From JACOXT01 sp964372855 (GTDB taxonomy: Bacteria > Patescibacteriota > Microgenomatia > Levybacterales > UBA12049): 12,598 nucleotides of DNA. Below, piece by piece: positions 1 through 5,707 of this stretch. The notes beneath the pieces were generated by a model, which was not told where the DNA came from, did no database searches, and saw only the letters and a list, made by a program, of their open reading frames with translations. The stretch spans positions 1 to 12,598 of the forward strand of contig CAYJRY010000037.1 of NCBI GenBank assembly GCA_964372855.1. The letters are read 5' to 3'. How positions within the stretch are numbered: position 1 is the stretch's first letter; the number at the start of each line of letters is the position of its first letter. Both the position numbers and the translations under genes were made by a program.

Positions 1-71
1 AAAAGTGCTGTACGGGTATTTCCAATATGAGGAATTCCTGTTGGGCTTGGTGCTATTCGTACTCTTACCAT
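1..71 (-). CDS. gltX: Glutamyl-tRNA synthetase, N-terminal fragment (runs off the window)
   Basis: Reading the minus strand from the ATG at 71-69 gives MVRVRIAPSPTGIPHIGNTR followed by TAL. This is the opening of a class I glutamyl(-glutaminyl)-tRNA synthetase, with the RxAPSPTGxxHIGxxRTAL signature and the HIGH-type ATP-binding motif (here HIGN, residues 15-18). The enzyme charges tRNA-Glu in the cytosol; in bacteria that use GatCAB it may also mischarge tRNA-Gln. Only 23 full codons are visible, so nothing can be said about discrimination or about the KMSKS loop. The gene is divergent from the 273-1310 gene. There is no ribosome binding site: the bases before the ATG are AAAAAT, and just upstream lies a perfect 10-bp hairpin (78-101). 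GluRS and GlnRS share this start, so GlnRS is an outside alternative. Confidence 0.9.
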   Translation of the reverse strand, partial: MVRVRIAPSPTGIPHIGNTRTAL

Positions 72-77
72 ATTTTT

Positions 78-128
78 GGGATGTGCCATACGGCACATCC
101 CTGCGAGATGCACCGAATGGTGCGTCTC
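78..128. repeat. Two tandem related hairpins in the gltX leader
   Basis: Hairpin 1 is GGGATGTGCC (78-87), loop ATAC, GGCACATCCC (92-101), with ten perfect pairs. Hairpin 2 is GAGATGCACC (105-114), loop GAAT, GGTGCGTCTC (119-128), with nine pairs plus one T-G. The two are clearly related copies. Three pairs differ between them by changes on both sides that keep pairing: G79-C100 against A106-T127, T84-A95 against C111-G122, and G85-C94 against A112-T121. A fourth pair changes T-A to T-G. Such covariation suggests that the folded form is what is kept. The function is unknown; it could be leader RNA structure for gltX, a terminator-like block between divergent units, or a mobile palindrome. Confidence 0.75.
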
Positions 129-158
129 TTGCATTGTATCTTAAAATTCTTTTATACT
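129..158 (+). promoter_or_regulatory. Promoter for the 273-1310 gene
   Basis: TTGCAT (129-134) and TATACT (153-158) are 18 bp apart. The present transcript would start near 165 and carry a leader of about 108 nt made mostly of the palindromic element at 174-253. If the element and one copy of the flanking 11-bp repeat are removed, the -10 box lies 7 nt before the ATG, matching the leaderless layout seen at cca, yqeY and aspS. Confidence 0.45.
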
Positions 159-161
159 CAA
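133..161 (-). promoter_or_regulatory. Promoter for gltX
   Basis: On the minus strand, TTGAGT (plus 156-161) and TACAAT (plus 133-138) are 17 bp apart, a good sigma70 match. The predicted start of transcription is near 126-127, so the gltX leader would be about 55 nt and would consist almost only of the two tandem hairpins at 78-128. The boxes interlock with the oppositely directed promoter at 129-158, so RNA polymerase could occupy only one at a time. This is inferred from sequence match only. Confidence 0.5.
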
Positions 162-166
162 TACAA
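156..166. repeat. 11-bp direct repeat, copy 1 (possible target-site duplication)
   Basis: ACTCAATACAA occurs here and again at 263-273, bracketing the palindromic element at 174-253. This copy overlaps the -10 box of the plus-strand promoter and the -35 box of the gltX promoter. The arrangement resembles a target-site duplication left by insertion of a small element. Confidence 0.6.
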
Positions 167-173
167 GTACTTT

Positions 174-253
174 TTGTCATTCTGATCCGCCAGTTGGCGG
201 AGAAGAATCTCTTCTCGTCTGAGATCCTTCGGCTTTCAGCCTCAGTATGACAA
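174..253. mobile_element. Cloverleaf-like palindromic element (MITE/REP-like)
   Basis: The ends are inverted repeats, TTGTCATTCTGA (174-185) against TCAGTATGACAA (242-253), with 11 of 12 pairing. Three hairpins lie inside: TCCGCC/GGCGGA with loop AGTT (186-201); AAGAATCTC (203-211) with GAGATCCTT (221-229), 8 of 9 pairing; and GGCT/AGCC with loop TTC (231-241). The whole folds as a closing stem with three arms. It codes for nothing convincing. I recall similar strings starting GTCATTCTGA in many environmental genomes, but I cannot verify that here. Direct repeats of 11 bp lie 7 bp outside the left end and 9 bp outside the right end, so the inserted unit may be 167-262. It is too short to carry a transposase, so any movement would need one supplied from elsewhere. 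Confidence 0.65.
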
Positions 254-262
254 GATAGCAGG

Positions 263-273
263 ACTCAATACAA
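263..273. repeat. 11-bp direct repeat, copy 2
   Basis: This is the second copy of ACTCAATACAA. Its last A is the first base of the ATG of the 273-1310 gene. Joining copy 1 directly to the bases after copy 2 gives TATACT, seven bases, then ATG. Confidence 0.6.
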
Positions 274-1310
274 TGCCCAACTTAAGCGACATAAAAACAA
301 AAGTAATAGAACTTTTAAGGAAAGCAACTCTTCTAACCATTATACTTATTTTTTTATATATATTATTAAAAGTGTCAGCACCTGTTAGAAACATTTTTTT
401 TCCTGACCCATCCACCCGTCCCCAAGCATCATATGGCAAATTACCTGCAATTTCTTTTCCTTTAAACGCAAAGGAGACTAATTTTACATATAATATTGAT
501 ACCCTCACAGGACTTCTGCCAAATTTACAAAGCCTAGCGAAAGTATATAAAGTTACTTCTTTTGAACCGAATCTGCTGTCTCTTCAGAGAACTCAGGAGA
601 AAGTTGCGAAGCTTGGCTTTACTAGAAATGGAACTGCGGTTTCCAATGGATATTATCAGTGGACCCAGGATCAACCCGCTCAATCAATAATTATAAATAT
701 ATATAATTCGGATTTTACATTTTCAACTCCTTATATTTCTTCACAAAAACTACAGTATTTTAATAATTCACAAGAGATTCAAGATACAGTTGAGACAGCA
801 AGATCATTTCTCTCAAATATGTCATTATTTCCAAACGACATAGATGAGCAATATTCAAAAATCTCAATGTTCTCAATTGTAAATAATTCTCTTACTACTT
901 CAAATAGTATTTCGAGTACCAATATAGTAAAAGTTGATTTTTACCAAAAAAATATTGATAATTTACCAATCTATTACGAAAACGGCTCCCAGACTTCGAT
1001 AAATATACTTGTTGGAAAAGAGCAAAATCGTCTTAGAGTGCTTGAGGCAAATTATTCACATAGAGTTATCTCGCCAAATTATTCAACATATAGCATAAAA
1101 TCTGCCCATGATGCTTTTATAGATCTTAAGCAGGGCAATGCATATATAGCTAAAATACCTCCAAACAAAAATGAAATTTCTATAAAAAATGTTAATCTGG
1201 GATATTATGTTGATAAAAAAAGTAACTTTCTTATGCCTATAATAGTTTTCCAGGCAGAAGATTTCTTATCTTTCGTATCGGGAGTTAAGGATGAATGGGT
1301 AAGTAACTAA
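273..1310 (+). CDS. Membrane-anchored extracytoplasmic protein of unknown function
   Basis: A 345-residue protein with one hydrophobic segment at about residues 17-36, right after a short charged N-terminus. This predicts an N-in anchor with about 300 residues outside the membrane. There is no lipobox and no cleavage motif I trust. The exported part begins with a Pro-rich stretch (about 44-62) and is rich in Asn, Ser, Thr and Tyr, as surface proteins of such bacteria often are. The last 60 residues (an Ala-Phe-Leu helix, a Gly-Tyr-Ile-Ala strand and an IxIKNVNLGYY strand before a conserved-looking PIIVFQ) have the feel of YycH/YycI C-terminal modules, but this is only an impression. I recall similar proteins from Microgenomates genomes, always unnamed. 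The ATG follows a weak AGGA (260-263, 9 nt spacing). The last 26 bp overlap the end of the convergent carboxypeptidase gene. Confidence 0.82.
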   Translation: MPNLSDIKTKVIELLRKATLLTIILIFLYILLKVSAPVRNIFFPDPSTRPQASYGKLPAISFPLNAKETNFTYNIDTLTGLLPNLQSLAKVYKVTSFEPNLLSLQRTQEKVAKLGFTRNGTAVSNGYYQWTQDQPAQSIIINIYNSDFTFSTPYISSQKLQYFNNSQEIQDTVETARSFLSNMSLFPNDIDEQYSKISMFSIVNNSLTTSNSISSTNIVKVDFYQKNIDNLPIYYENGSQTSINILVGKEQNRLRVLEANYSHRVISPNYSTYSIKSAHDAFIDLKQGNAYIAKIPPNKNEISIKNVNLGYYVDKKSNFLMPIIVFQAEDFLSFVSGVKDEWVSN

Positions 1311-2202
1311 TATTGTTTGAAACTAAGCTTAATAATTTCTCAGTATCCGAAAACCTATCCTCACTTCCCAAAACAACTATTATAAATAACCGGTTTCCTT
1401 CTAGCTTTGATGTAACTAAGACCTGTCCTGCCTCATCGGTATACCCTGTTTTTATCCCATTAACCCCATTTATTCCAAGCAGTTTATTTAAATTAAAAAC
1501 TTTATAAGTATTTTTGCCGCCAATATCTGAAAAAGTGTATTCTTCTGTTGCTACAACTCTGGCAAAGGCGTTATTGCCAATTGCAAAACTGGCTAATTTA
1601 GCTAAATCTGATGCTGTTGTATAGCCCTGCTTATCAGCTAATCCAGATGGATCTGCAAAGTTTGTATTTGAAAGATCAAGTTTTTTCGCGTATTCATTCA
1701 TTTTTTCAATAAATGCAACTTCTCCTTGGGGAAAGTTTTGGGCAATTGCTAATGCCGCGTCATTACCAGATGGAAGAAGCATGGCGTATAGAAGATCTAT
1801 AAATTTAAATTTTTGTCCGTTTTTAAAACCTACATTTACACCATCAACTGTGTCTGACTTTATTTTCAAAATGTCTCCCATTTTGTAAAAATCCAATCCC
1901 ACAAGAGCTGTCATGATTTTAGTAGTTGATGCCATTGAAAATAAAAGATCTGGATTTTTTGAAAACAAAACAACACTTGATTCTTTATCTATCACAATTG
2001 CAGACTTTGCAGTTATGTCAACAGGGAAATTTGTTTTTAGTATGGGGTAGAATTCTACCTCAAATTTAAAAGGAGGATCTTTGATTTTTCTATCATAATT
2101 CTGTTGTCTTAAGCTAATATCAACCAATGATGCTATGATTAAGAAAAGAATTGAGATTGTTAGAAATGAATATAAATTAAGAAATTTTTGAAAATCTTTC
2201 AT
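1285..2202 (-). CDS. D-alanyl-D-alanine carboxypeptidase (peptidase family S11)
   Basis: A 305-residue low-molecular-weight penicillin-binding protein. It removes the terminal D-Ala from peptidoglycan pentapeptides outside the cytoplasmic membrane and so limits cross-linking. All three active-site motifs are present: SxxK at residues 92-95 (STTK, with Ser92 the acylated nucleophile), SGN at 145-147 and KTG at 251-253. One hydrophobic segment (about 12-30) acts as an uncleaved anchor or signal. The chain stops soon after the catalytic domain and lacks the C-terminal beta domain and amphipathic helix of DacA/PBP5-type enzymes, so membrane attachment is probably N-terminal. The ATG is preceded by GGAG at 7 nt, a real ribosome binding site, and lies inside the 3' end of aspS (26-bp overlap), so the two are co-transcribed and probably coupled. 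The 3' end overlaps the convergent 273-1310 gene. Confidence 0.95.
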   Translation of the reverse strand: MKDFQKFLNLYSFLTISILFLIIASLVDISLRQQNYDRKIKDPPFKFEVEFYPILKTNFPVDITAKSAIVIDKESSVVLFSKNPDLLFSMASTTKIMTALVGLDFYKMGDILKIKSDTVDGVNVGFKNGQKFKFIDLLYAMLLPSGNDAALAIAQNFPQGEVAFIEKMNEYAKKLDLSNTNFADPSGLADKQGYTTASDLAKLASFAIGNNAFARVVATEEYTFSDIGGKNTYKVFNLNKLLGINGVNGIKTGYTDEAGQVLVTSKLEGNRLFIIVVLGSEDRFSDTEKLLSLVSNNISYLPIHP

Positions 2203-3520
2203 CCACTCGCTCCATGTCTCTTGGAAATAGACTTCCCTCTCTAATATTTGAGAGATTCAGTAACTTCATGGTTAGTCTTTCTAGTCCAAAAGAAAATCCA
2301 CCCTCTTGAGGCATTCCATATTTAAACGCCATCAAATACATCCCAAAATTTTTAGGTATTAGTCCTCTTTTGTTCATTACTACTTTAAGCATCTCATAAT
2401 TATTTATTCTTTGACTTCCACTTGCAATTTCTAAACCTTTAAACAAAAGGTCATAACTTAAGCTAACTTTTTCGTTTTTTGGATCTGGCATTGTATAAAA
2501 AGCGCGTTTTTTTGTTGGAAAATGTGTGATGGTTAACAAATCACTTCCATACTCTTTTTTTGCCCAATTGCCTAAATCTACTTCATCCTCAGGTGTAAGA
2601 TCCAATTCATTCCTGCTATCTCTCCCTTTTTCTTTGTAGATAATTTCTTGTGCCTCTTTCAAAGTCAGTCTTGGAATTTTTGTATCTATTTTTGGCAAAT
2701 CAATATTCAGCAATCTAAGAATATCCTTAGACTTTTCAATTGTACCCTTTAAGGTCTCCCTCCCAACTTCTTCCAGCAAATCCAAAAGCATCTCAAAATT
2801 ACAAAAACCAAACTCGCAATCCATTTGAGTAACTTCAGACAAATGTCTTGTAGTAACAGACGGTTCAGCTCTGTATGCTTTGGTAATCGTAAATACTCTT
2901 TCAAAAACTGGAACCATCATTTGTTTATAAAGCTGAGGGCTTTGAGTAAGATAAGCTTTGTGATCATAGTAATCTATACTAAATACATCCGCTCCTCCTT
3001 CTGTTGCGGAGGAAGATATAGTTGGAACAAAAATTTCAGTACAATTTAATTTTTTTGCTTTTTCTCTAAAAGCATTTGCAATTGATTCTTGCACTTTAAA
3101 AATAGCATTAATTTTTGGATAACGAAGTGTTAGCGGCCTATGATCTAAAAGTGTTGGAAGTTCTAGTTTTAAATCTTCTCCTCCCATGTCAAAAGGAAGC
3201 GTCTCTGAACGAGATAAAATGTTAATATTTGAGACTTCGATTTCAACTTCTCCTGTTAATATTTCTTTATTTATTGCATTTGTTGGCCTTTTATTAACTT
3301 TTCCTTCAACATCAATTACGAATTCTGTTCTAATCTCTCGCGCTATATTATATGCATCATTTGAAACTTTTGGATTAACAACCATTTGTATTAATCCTGA
3401 TCTATCGTATAGATCTAAAAATATAAGTTTCCCATGGTCACGTCGAATCTTGATCCAACCCAAAAGTCTAATTTCCTGTCCCACTTTATTTATCGCATCT
3501 TTAATCAATGTTCTTTCCAC
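2177..3520 (-). CDS. aspS: Aspartyl-tRNA synthetase, short archaeal-type, probably non-discriminating
   Basis: A 447-residue class II synthetase. Residues 15-105 form the OB-fold anticodon-binding domain (GWIKIRRDHG at 21-30). Motif 2 is around Arg217 (TKAYRAEP, then TTRHLSEV) and motif 3 is GGFSFGLER at 407-415. The signature TEGGADVF (173-180) followed by TQSPQLYKQ marks AspRS rather than AsnRS. It lacks the GAD insertion of usual bacterial AspRS (about 590 residues), so the catalytic half is archaeal/eukaryal-type, while the OB domain looks more bacterial (RRDHG). From memory, His in RRDHG is typical of non-discriminating bacterial enzymes, where E. coli has Leu. If so, this enzyme may also make Asp-tRNA-Asn for a GatCAB amidotransferase, which is not in this window. 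The start is GTG (3520-3518); an in-frame TAA lies 18 nt upstream and no ribosome binding site is visible. Confidence 0.95.
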   Translation of the reverse strand: MERTLIKDAINKVGQEIRLLGWIKIRRDHGKLIFLDLYDRSGLIQMVVNPKVSNDAYNIAREIRTEFVIDVEGKVNKRPTNAINKEILTGEVEIEVSNINILSRSETLPFDMGGEDLKLELPTLLDHRPLTLRYPKINAIFKVQESIANAFREKAKKLNCTEIFVPTISSSATEGGADVFSIDYYDHKAYLTQSPQLYKQMMVPVFERVFTITKAYRAEPSVTTRHLSEVTQMDCEFGFCNFEMLLDLLEEVGRETLKGTIEKSKDILRLLNIDLPKIDTKIPRLTLKEAQEIIYKEKGRDSRNELDLTPEDEVDLGNWAKKEYGSDLLTITHFPTKKRAFYTMPDPKNEKVSLSYDLLFKGLEIASGSQRINNYEMLKVVMNKRGLIPKNFGMYLMAFKYGMPQEGGFSFGLERLTMKLLNLSNIREGSLFPRDMERVDERFSKIS

Positions 3521-3527
3521 AGCTTTT

Positions 3528-3555
3528 ATTTTAATCTTTTAAACCAAACATAGCA
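3528..3555 (-). promoter_or_regulatory. Promoter for aspS, giving a leaderless mRNA
   Basis: On the minus strand, TTGCTA (plus 3550-3555) and TAAAAT (plus 3528-3533) are 16 bp apart. The -10 box ends 7 nt before the GTG, so transcription would begin at or next to the start codon. No Shine-Dalgarno sequence is present. The -35 match is modest. Confidence 0.4.
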
Positions 3556-3640
3556 AGACCATGGTATAAGATTTATAAATTACAGAATGTCATTTTTTTG
3601 TCAGGCAAAAGTCAAGCTAGTTTAATTAAATTAATTCTAA

Positions 3641-3682
3641 TATAAAATACATCGCAGGAAAATAATCTGCGATTTTATTTTT
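3641..3682 (+). promoter_or_regulatory. -10 box and leader hairpin before the small orphan gene
   Basis: TATAAA (3641-3646) is a plausible -10 box; no good -35 is seen. Just after it, ATCGCAG (3651-3657) pairs perfectly with CTGCGAT (3667-3673) around a 9-nt loop, followed by a T-rich run (3673-3683). This has the form of an intrinsic terminator, yet it sits directly in front of a start codon at 3686. It may terminate an upstream read-through transcript, attenuate this gene, or protect the 5' end. Confidence 0.4.
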
Positions 3683-3685
3683 TAA

Positions 3686-3988
3686 ATGATAGAAAGAAGG
3701 TATTTATCAGAAGGAAACGGAAGTATTCCAGTACAACAGATGTCTGATTTTCATGCAGCTGTCACTGATTATGCAGGGATACTTATTAAAGCCAATCTCC
3801 CCCCTCAGGAGGTTGAAAGAGTCATCGGAGGAATTTTGGAAGTTAATAGGACTAGGAGAGATGGTAATTCGTTTATAAATTTTGTAGCTGGCCTTACTCG
3901 CAGTATTGCAAATAAAGAACACCCTATAAAACTACCTTCCTCAGGAACAATCTTAGATAGAAAAAATTTTCCTAACCAAAAAGCGTAA
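3686..3988 (+). CDS. Small hypothetical protein (100 residues)
   Basis: I do not recognise this protein. It has no membrane segment and no cysteines, and it looks soluble. Residues 17-57 read as amphipathic helices (from QQMSDFHAAVTDYAG to VERVIGGILEVNR), then a short hydrophobic helix (SFINFVAGLTRSIA, 62-75), then a Lys/Pro-rich tail likely to be disordered. It fills an otherwise empty interval and its stop codon (3986-3988) touches the stop of convergent recJ with no base between, which supports it as a real gene. There is no ribosome binding site before the ATG. A later Met at residue 19 is a possible alternative start. The composition is not odd for the region. Confidence 0.6.
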   Translation: MIERRYLSEGNGSIPVQQMSDFHAAVTDYAGILIKANLPPQEVERVIGGILEVNRTRRDGNSFINFVAGLTRSIANKEHPIKLPSSGTILDRKNFPNQKA

Positions 3989-5680
3989 TCATAATCTAAT
4001 ATCATTTACTTTTAGCTGCAATTTTTTATTTCCATTCCACGTATCTTCATCTATCGTATAAACAATATCTACTTTATCTCCTATTTGAAATTCGGAAAAT
4101 CTTTCTCCCATACCAAATGCTATAGCGTCAAATTTAAATTCATCATTTTTTATTTTTGATTTTTGATATTTAATATTTAATTTAAGGTGTCTACCGTCTC
4201 TACCAACCAATCTTATACTCTCAATCATAACTTCTCTACTAACAAAGACAGGTTCTGGGTTTTCCATTCCAAACGGAGACATTTTCTGTATTTCAGAATA
4301 TAAAGATTCATTTATAAATGACAAAGGTAACTCACAATCAATCTTCAATGTTCTAGTTAACATTTCTTCATTAAGTAATAATTCAGCTTTTCTTTCCAAA
4401 TCTTCTTGAAGCTTAATTAACTTTTCTGTTTCAACAGTAAAACCAGCAGCCATCGGATGTCCTCCGGCATCGACAAGATATGAGGAAGATTGTCTAATAA
4501 ATTCAATTATATTAAATCCACTAATTGATCTTGCAGAAGCTTTGCTTAATTTTTCTCCTATTGACACAACTATAGATGGACGATAATATTCATCTACCAT
4601 CTTTCCCGCTACAAGTCCTATAACTCCTTGCTCGTAAGTTTCATGTGCTAAAAATAATAGTTTTTTACTTGTTACACCATTTAACTTAAGTCCATTTTTA
4701 GCATGCAAAACTGTTTGAAGAGTTAGATCTTGTCTTTGCCTATTAGTTTCACCTAGAAGTTTTGCCAAATCATGTGCTCTTTTTATATTATTTGTACAAA
4801 GCAGTCTTAAGCTATCCATTGCGTACTCAAGTCTACCCATAGCATTCAGTCTAGGAGCGATAATATGCCCAATCTCATAAACTCCTAAATCTTTATTATT
4901 TATTCCTGCTTCTCTAAAAAGAGCCAAAAGTCCAACTCTTTTTGTTTCTCTTAATTTTTCCAACCCAAATTTAAGAAGAGTTCTATTCACACCTTTAAGC
5001 AGTACCAAATCCGCAACCGTTGCCAACGCCACCAATTCCAAATGACTATCCTCCCTATTATTTTTGATTTTTGATATTTGATTTTTGATATTTTGCGAAA
5101 GCAAATATGCAACTCCTGCTCCGCAAAGTTCTGTTGTATGGACAATAGCATGAGCAGAGGGTTTTGTTTTCGAGAGAGTATGGTGATCGGTAATGATTAC
5201 ATCTATTCCATTTTTATTTGCAAACTCAACTGCTTTGTTTGCAACAATCCCATTATCAACAGTTATAATCAACTTAATATTTAATATTTTATTTTTAATA
5301 TTTGATATCCCCTTAACGGAAAGCCCATATCCTTCATCAATCCTATGAGGAATATAGGGAACAACATACGCGCCTAAGTTATTTAGAGTTTCCCAAAGAA
5401 TAGCTGTGCCGCAAATTCCATCTACATCATAATCACCATAAACAACTATTTGTTCTTTTTTTTTGATTGCATCTTTAATCCTAAGAATTGCTTTTTTTAA
5501 CTGTTTTTTATCAATTCCAACTCTATCAACTGTTACATTTTCAAGTTTTGGATTGAGAAATTCTTCTATTGCTTTCTTATTTTTTATTCCTCGATTTCCA
5601 AGAAGAATTTTTATCACTTCGCTAACTTTTAACTTTTCACTTTTAAATTTTAATTTATTGAGGATTATCCATTTTTTCAT
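3989..5680 (-). CDS. recJ: Single-stranded-DNA-specific 5'-3' exonuclease RecJ
   Basis: A 563-residue DHH-family nuclease, close to the usual length. It degrades single-stranded DNA 5' to 3' in recombination and mismatch/base-excision repair. The metal-binding motifs are intact: YGDYDVDG (81-88, with Asp83, Asp85 and Asp87), VDNG (141-144), the name-giving DHH (165-167) and a further Asp in ATVAD (220-224). The DHHA1 motif GGHPMAAGF is at 406-414, and a C-terminal OB domain starts after MSPFGMENPEPVF (467-479). The gene is interrupted in frame by four AT-rich heptanucleotide tracts (residues about 8-19, 125-136, 196-208 and 499-512), all in parts that vary in the family, so activity is probably kept. 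It is divergent from cca with 27 bp between start codons, and has no ribosome binding site. Confidence 0.97.
   Translation of the reverse strand: MKKWIILNKLKFKSEKLKVSEVIKILLGNRGIKNKKAIEEFLNPKLENVTVDRVGIDKKQLKKAILRIKDAIKKKEQIVVYGDYDVDGICGTAILWETLNNLGAYVVPYIPHRIDEGYGLSVKGISNIKNKILNIKLIITVDNGIVANKAVEFANKNGIDVIITDHHTLSKTKPSAHAIVHTTELCGAGVAYLLSQNIKNQISKIKNNREDSHLELVALATVADLVLLKGVNRTLLKFGLEKLRETKRVGLLALFREAGINNKDLGVYEIGHIIAPRLNAMGRLEYAMDSLRLLCTNNIKRAHDLAKLLGETNRQRQDLTLQTVLHAKNGLKLNGVTSKKLLFLAHETYEQGVIGLVAGKMVDEYYRPSIVVSIGEKLSKASARSISGFNIIEFIRQSSSYLVDAGGHPMAAGFTVETEKLIKLQEDLERKAELLLNEEMLTRTLKIDCELPLSFINESLYSEIQKMSPFGMENPEPVFVSREVMIESIRLVGRDGRHLKLNIKYQKSKIKNDEFKFDAIAFGMGERFSEFQIGDKVDIVYTIDEDTWNGNKKLQLKVNDIRL
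4145..4185 (-). repeat. Heptanucleotide repeat tract B inside recJ
   Basis: On the coding strand the run reads as imperfect 7-nt units AAATATT, AAATATC, AAAAATC, AAAAATA, AAAAATG. It encodes residues 499-512 of RecJ (Leu/Lys/Asn/Ile/Ser/Gln only), in the C-terminal OB domain. It shares the string ATATCAAAAATCAAAAATAA (4150-4169) with tract A, but read in another frame. Confidence 0.7.
5057..5094 (-). repeat. Heptanucleotide repeat tract A inside recJ
   Basis: On the coding strand there are four near-identical 7-nt units, ATCAAAA, ATCAAAT, ATCAAAA, ATCAAAA. They encode residues 196-208, between the helix that ends AYLLS and the HLELVALATVAD motif strand, where other RecJ proteins have a loop of variable length. 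The string shared with tract B lies at 5058-5077. Confidence 0.75.
5273..5308 (-). repeat. Heptanucleotide repeat tract C inside recJ
   Basis: The coding-strand units are AAATATT, AAAAATA, AAATATT, AAATATT, with a 7-nt period. The tract encodes residues 125-136, in the helix just before the LIITVDNG motif. Confidence 0.65.
5624..5658 (-). repeat. Heptanucleotide repeat tract D inside recJ
   Basis: The coding-strand units are AAAATTT, AAAAGTG, AAAAGTT, AAAAGTT, with a 7-nt period. The tract encodes residues 8-19 (KLKFKSEKLKV) at the N-terminus. The unit resembles tracts A-C but has GT in place of AT, so it may be a second subfamily. Confidence 0.6.
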
Positions 5681-5707
5681 GCTATATAACTTCTGCTATA
5701 CTATAAC
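5681..5707. promoter_or_regulatory. 27-bp divergent promoter region between recJ and cca
   Basis: For cca, TATACT (5697-5702) ends 5 nt before the ATG at 5708. For recJ, TTATAT on the minus strand (plus 5684-5689) ends 3 nt before its ATG, which begins at 5680. Neither gene has room for a leader or a ribosome binding site, so both messages are probably leaderless. The interval holds an imperfect direct repeat (GCTATATAAC, then GCTATACTATAAC), and any -35 box would lie inside the opposite coding region. Confidence 0.5.

Noticed and set aside
5..250. An 81-residue plus-strand open frame at the left edge
   Set aside because: It runs antisense through the clear gltX start and then through the hairpins and palindromic element; its hydrophobic look comes from repeat and AT-rich DNA.
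174..253. The cloverleaf-like fold as a tRNA gene
   Set aside because: The closing stem is 12 bp, there is no T-loop or anticodon arrangement, and there is no CCA end. It is a palindromic repeat.
4145..5658. The recJ repeats as a CRISPR array
   Set aside because: Units are 7 nt, imperfect, AT-rich and inside a coding frame; there are no unique spacers and no cas genes.
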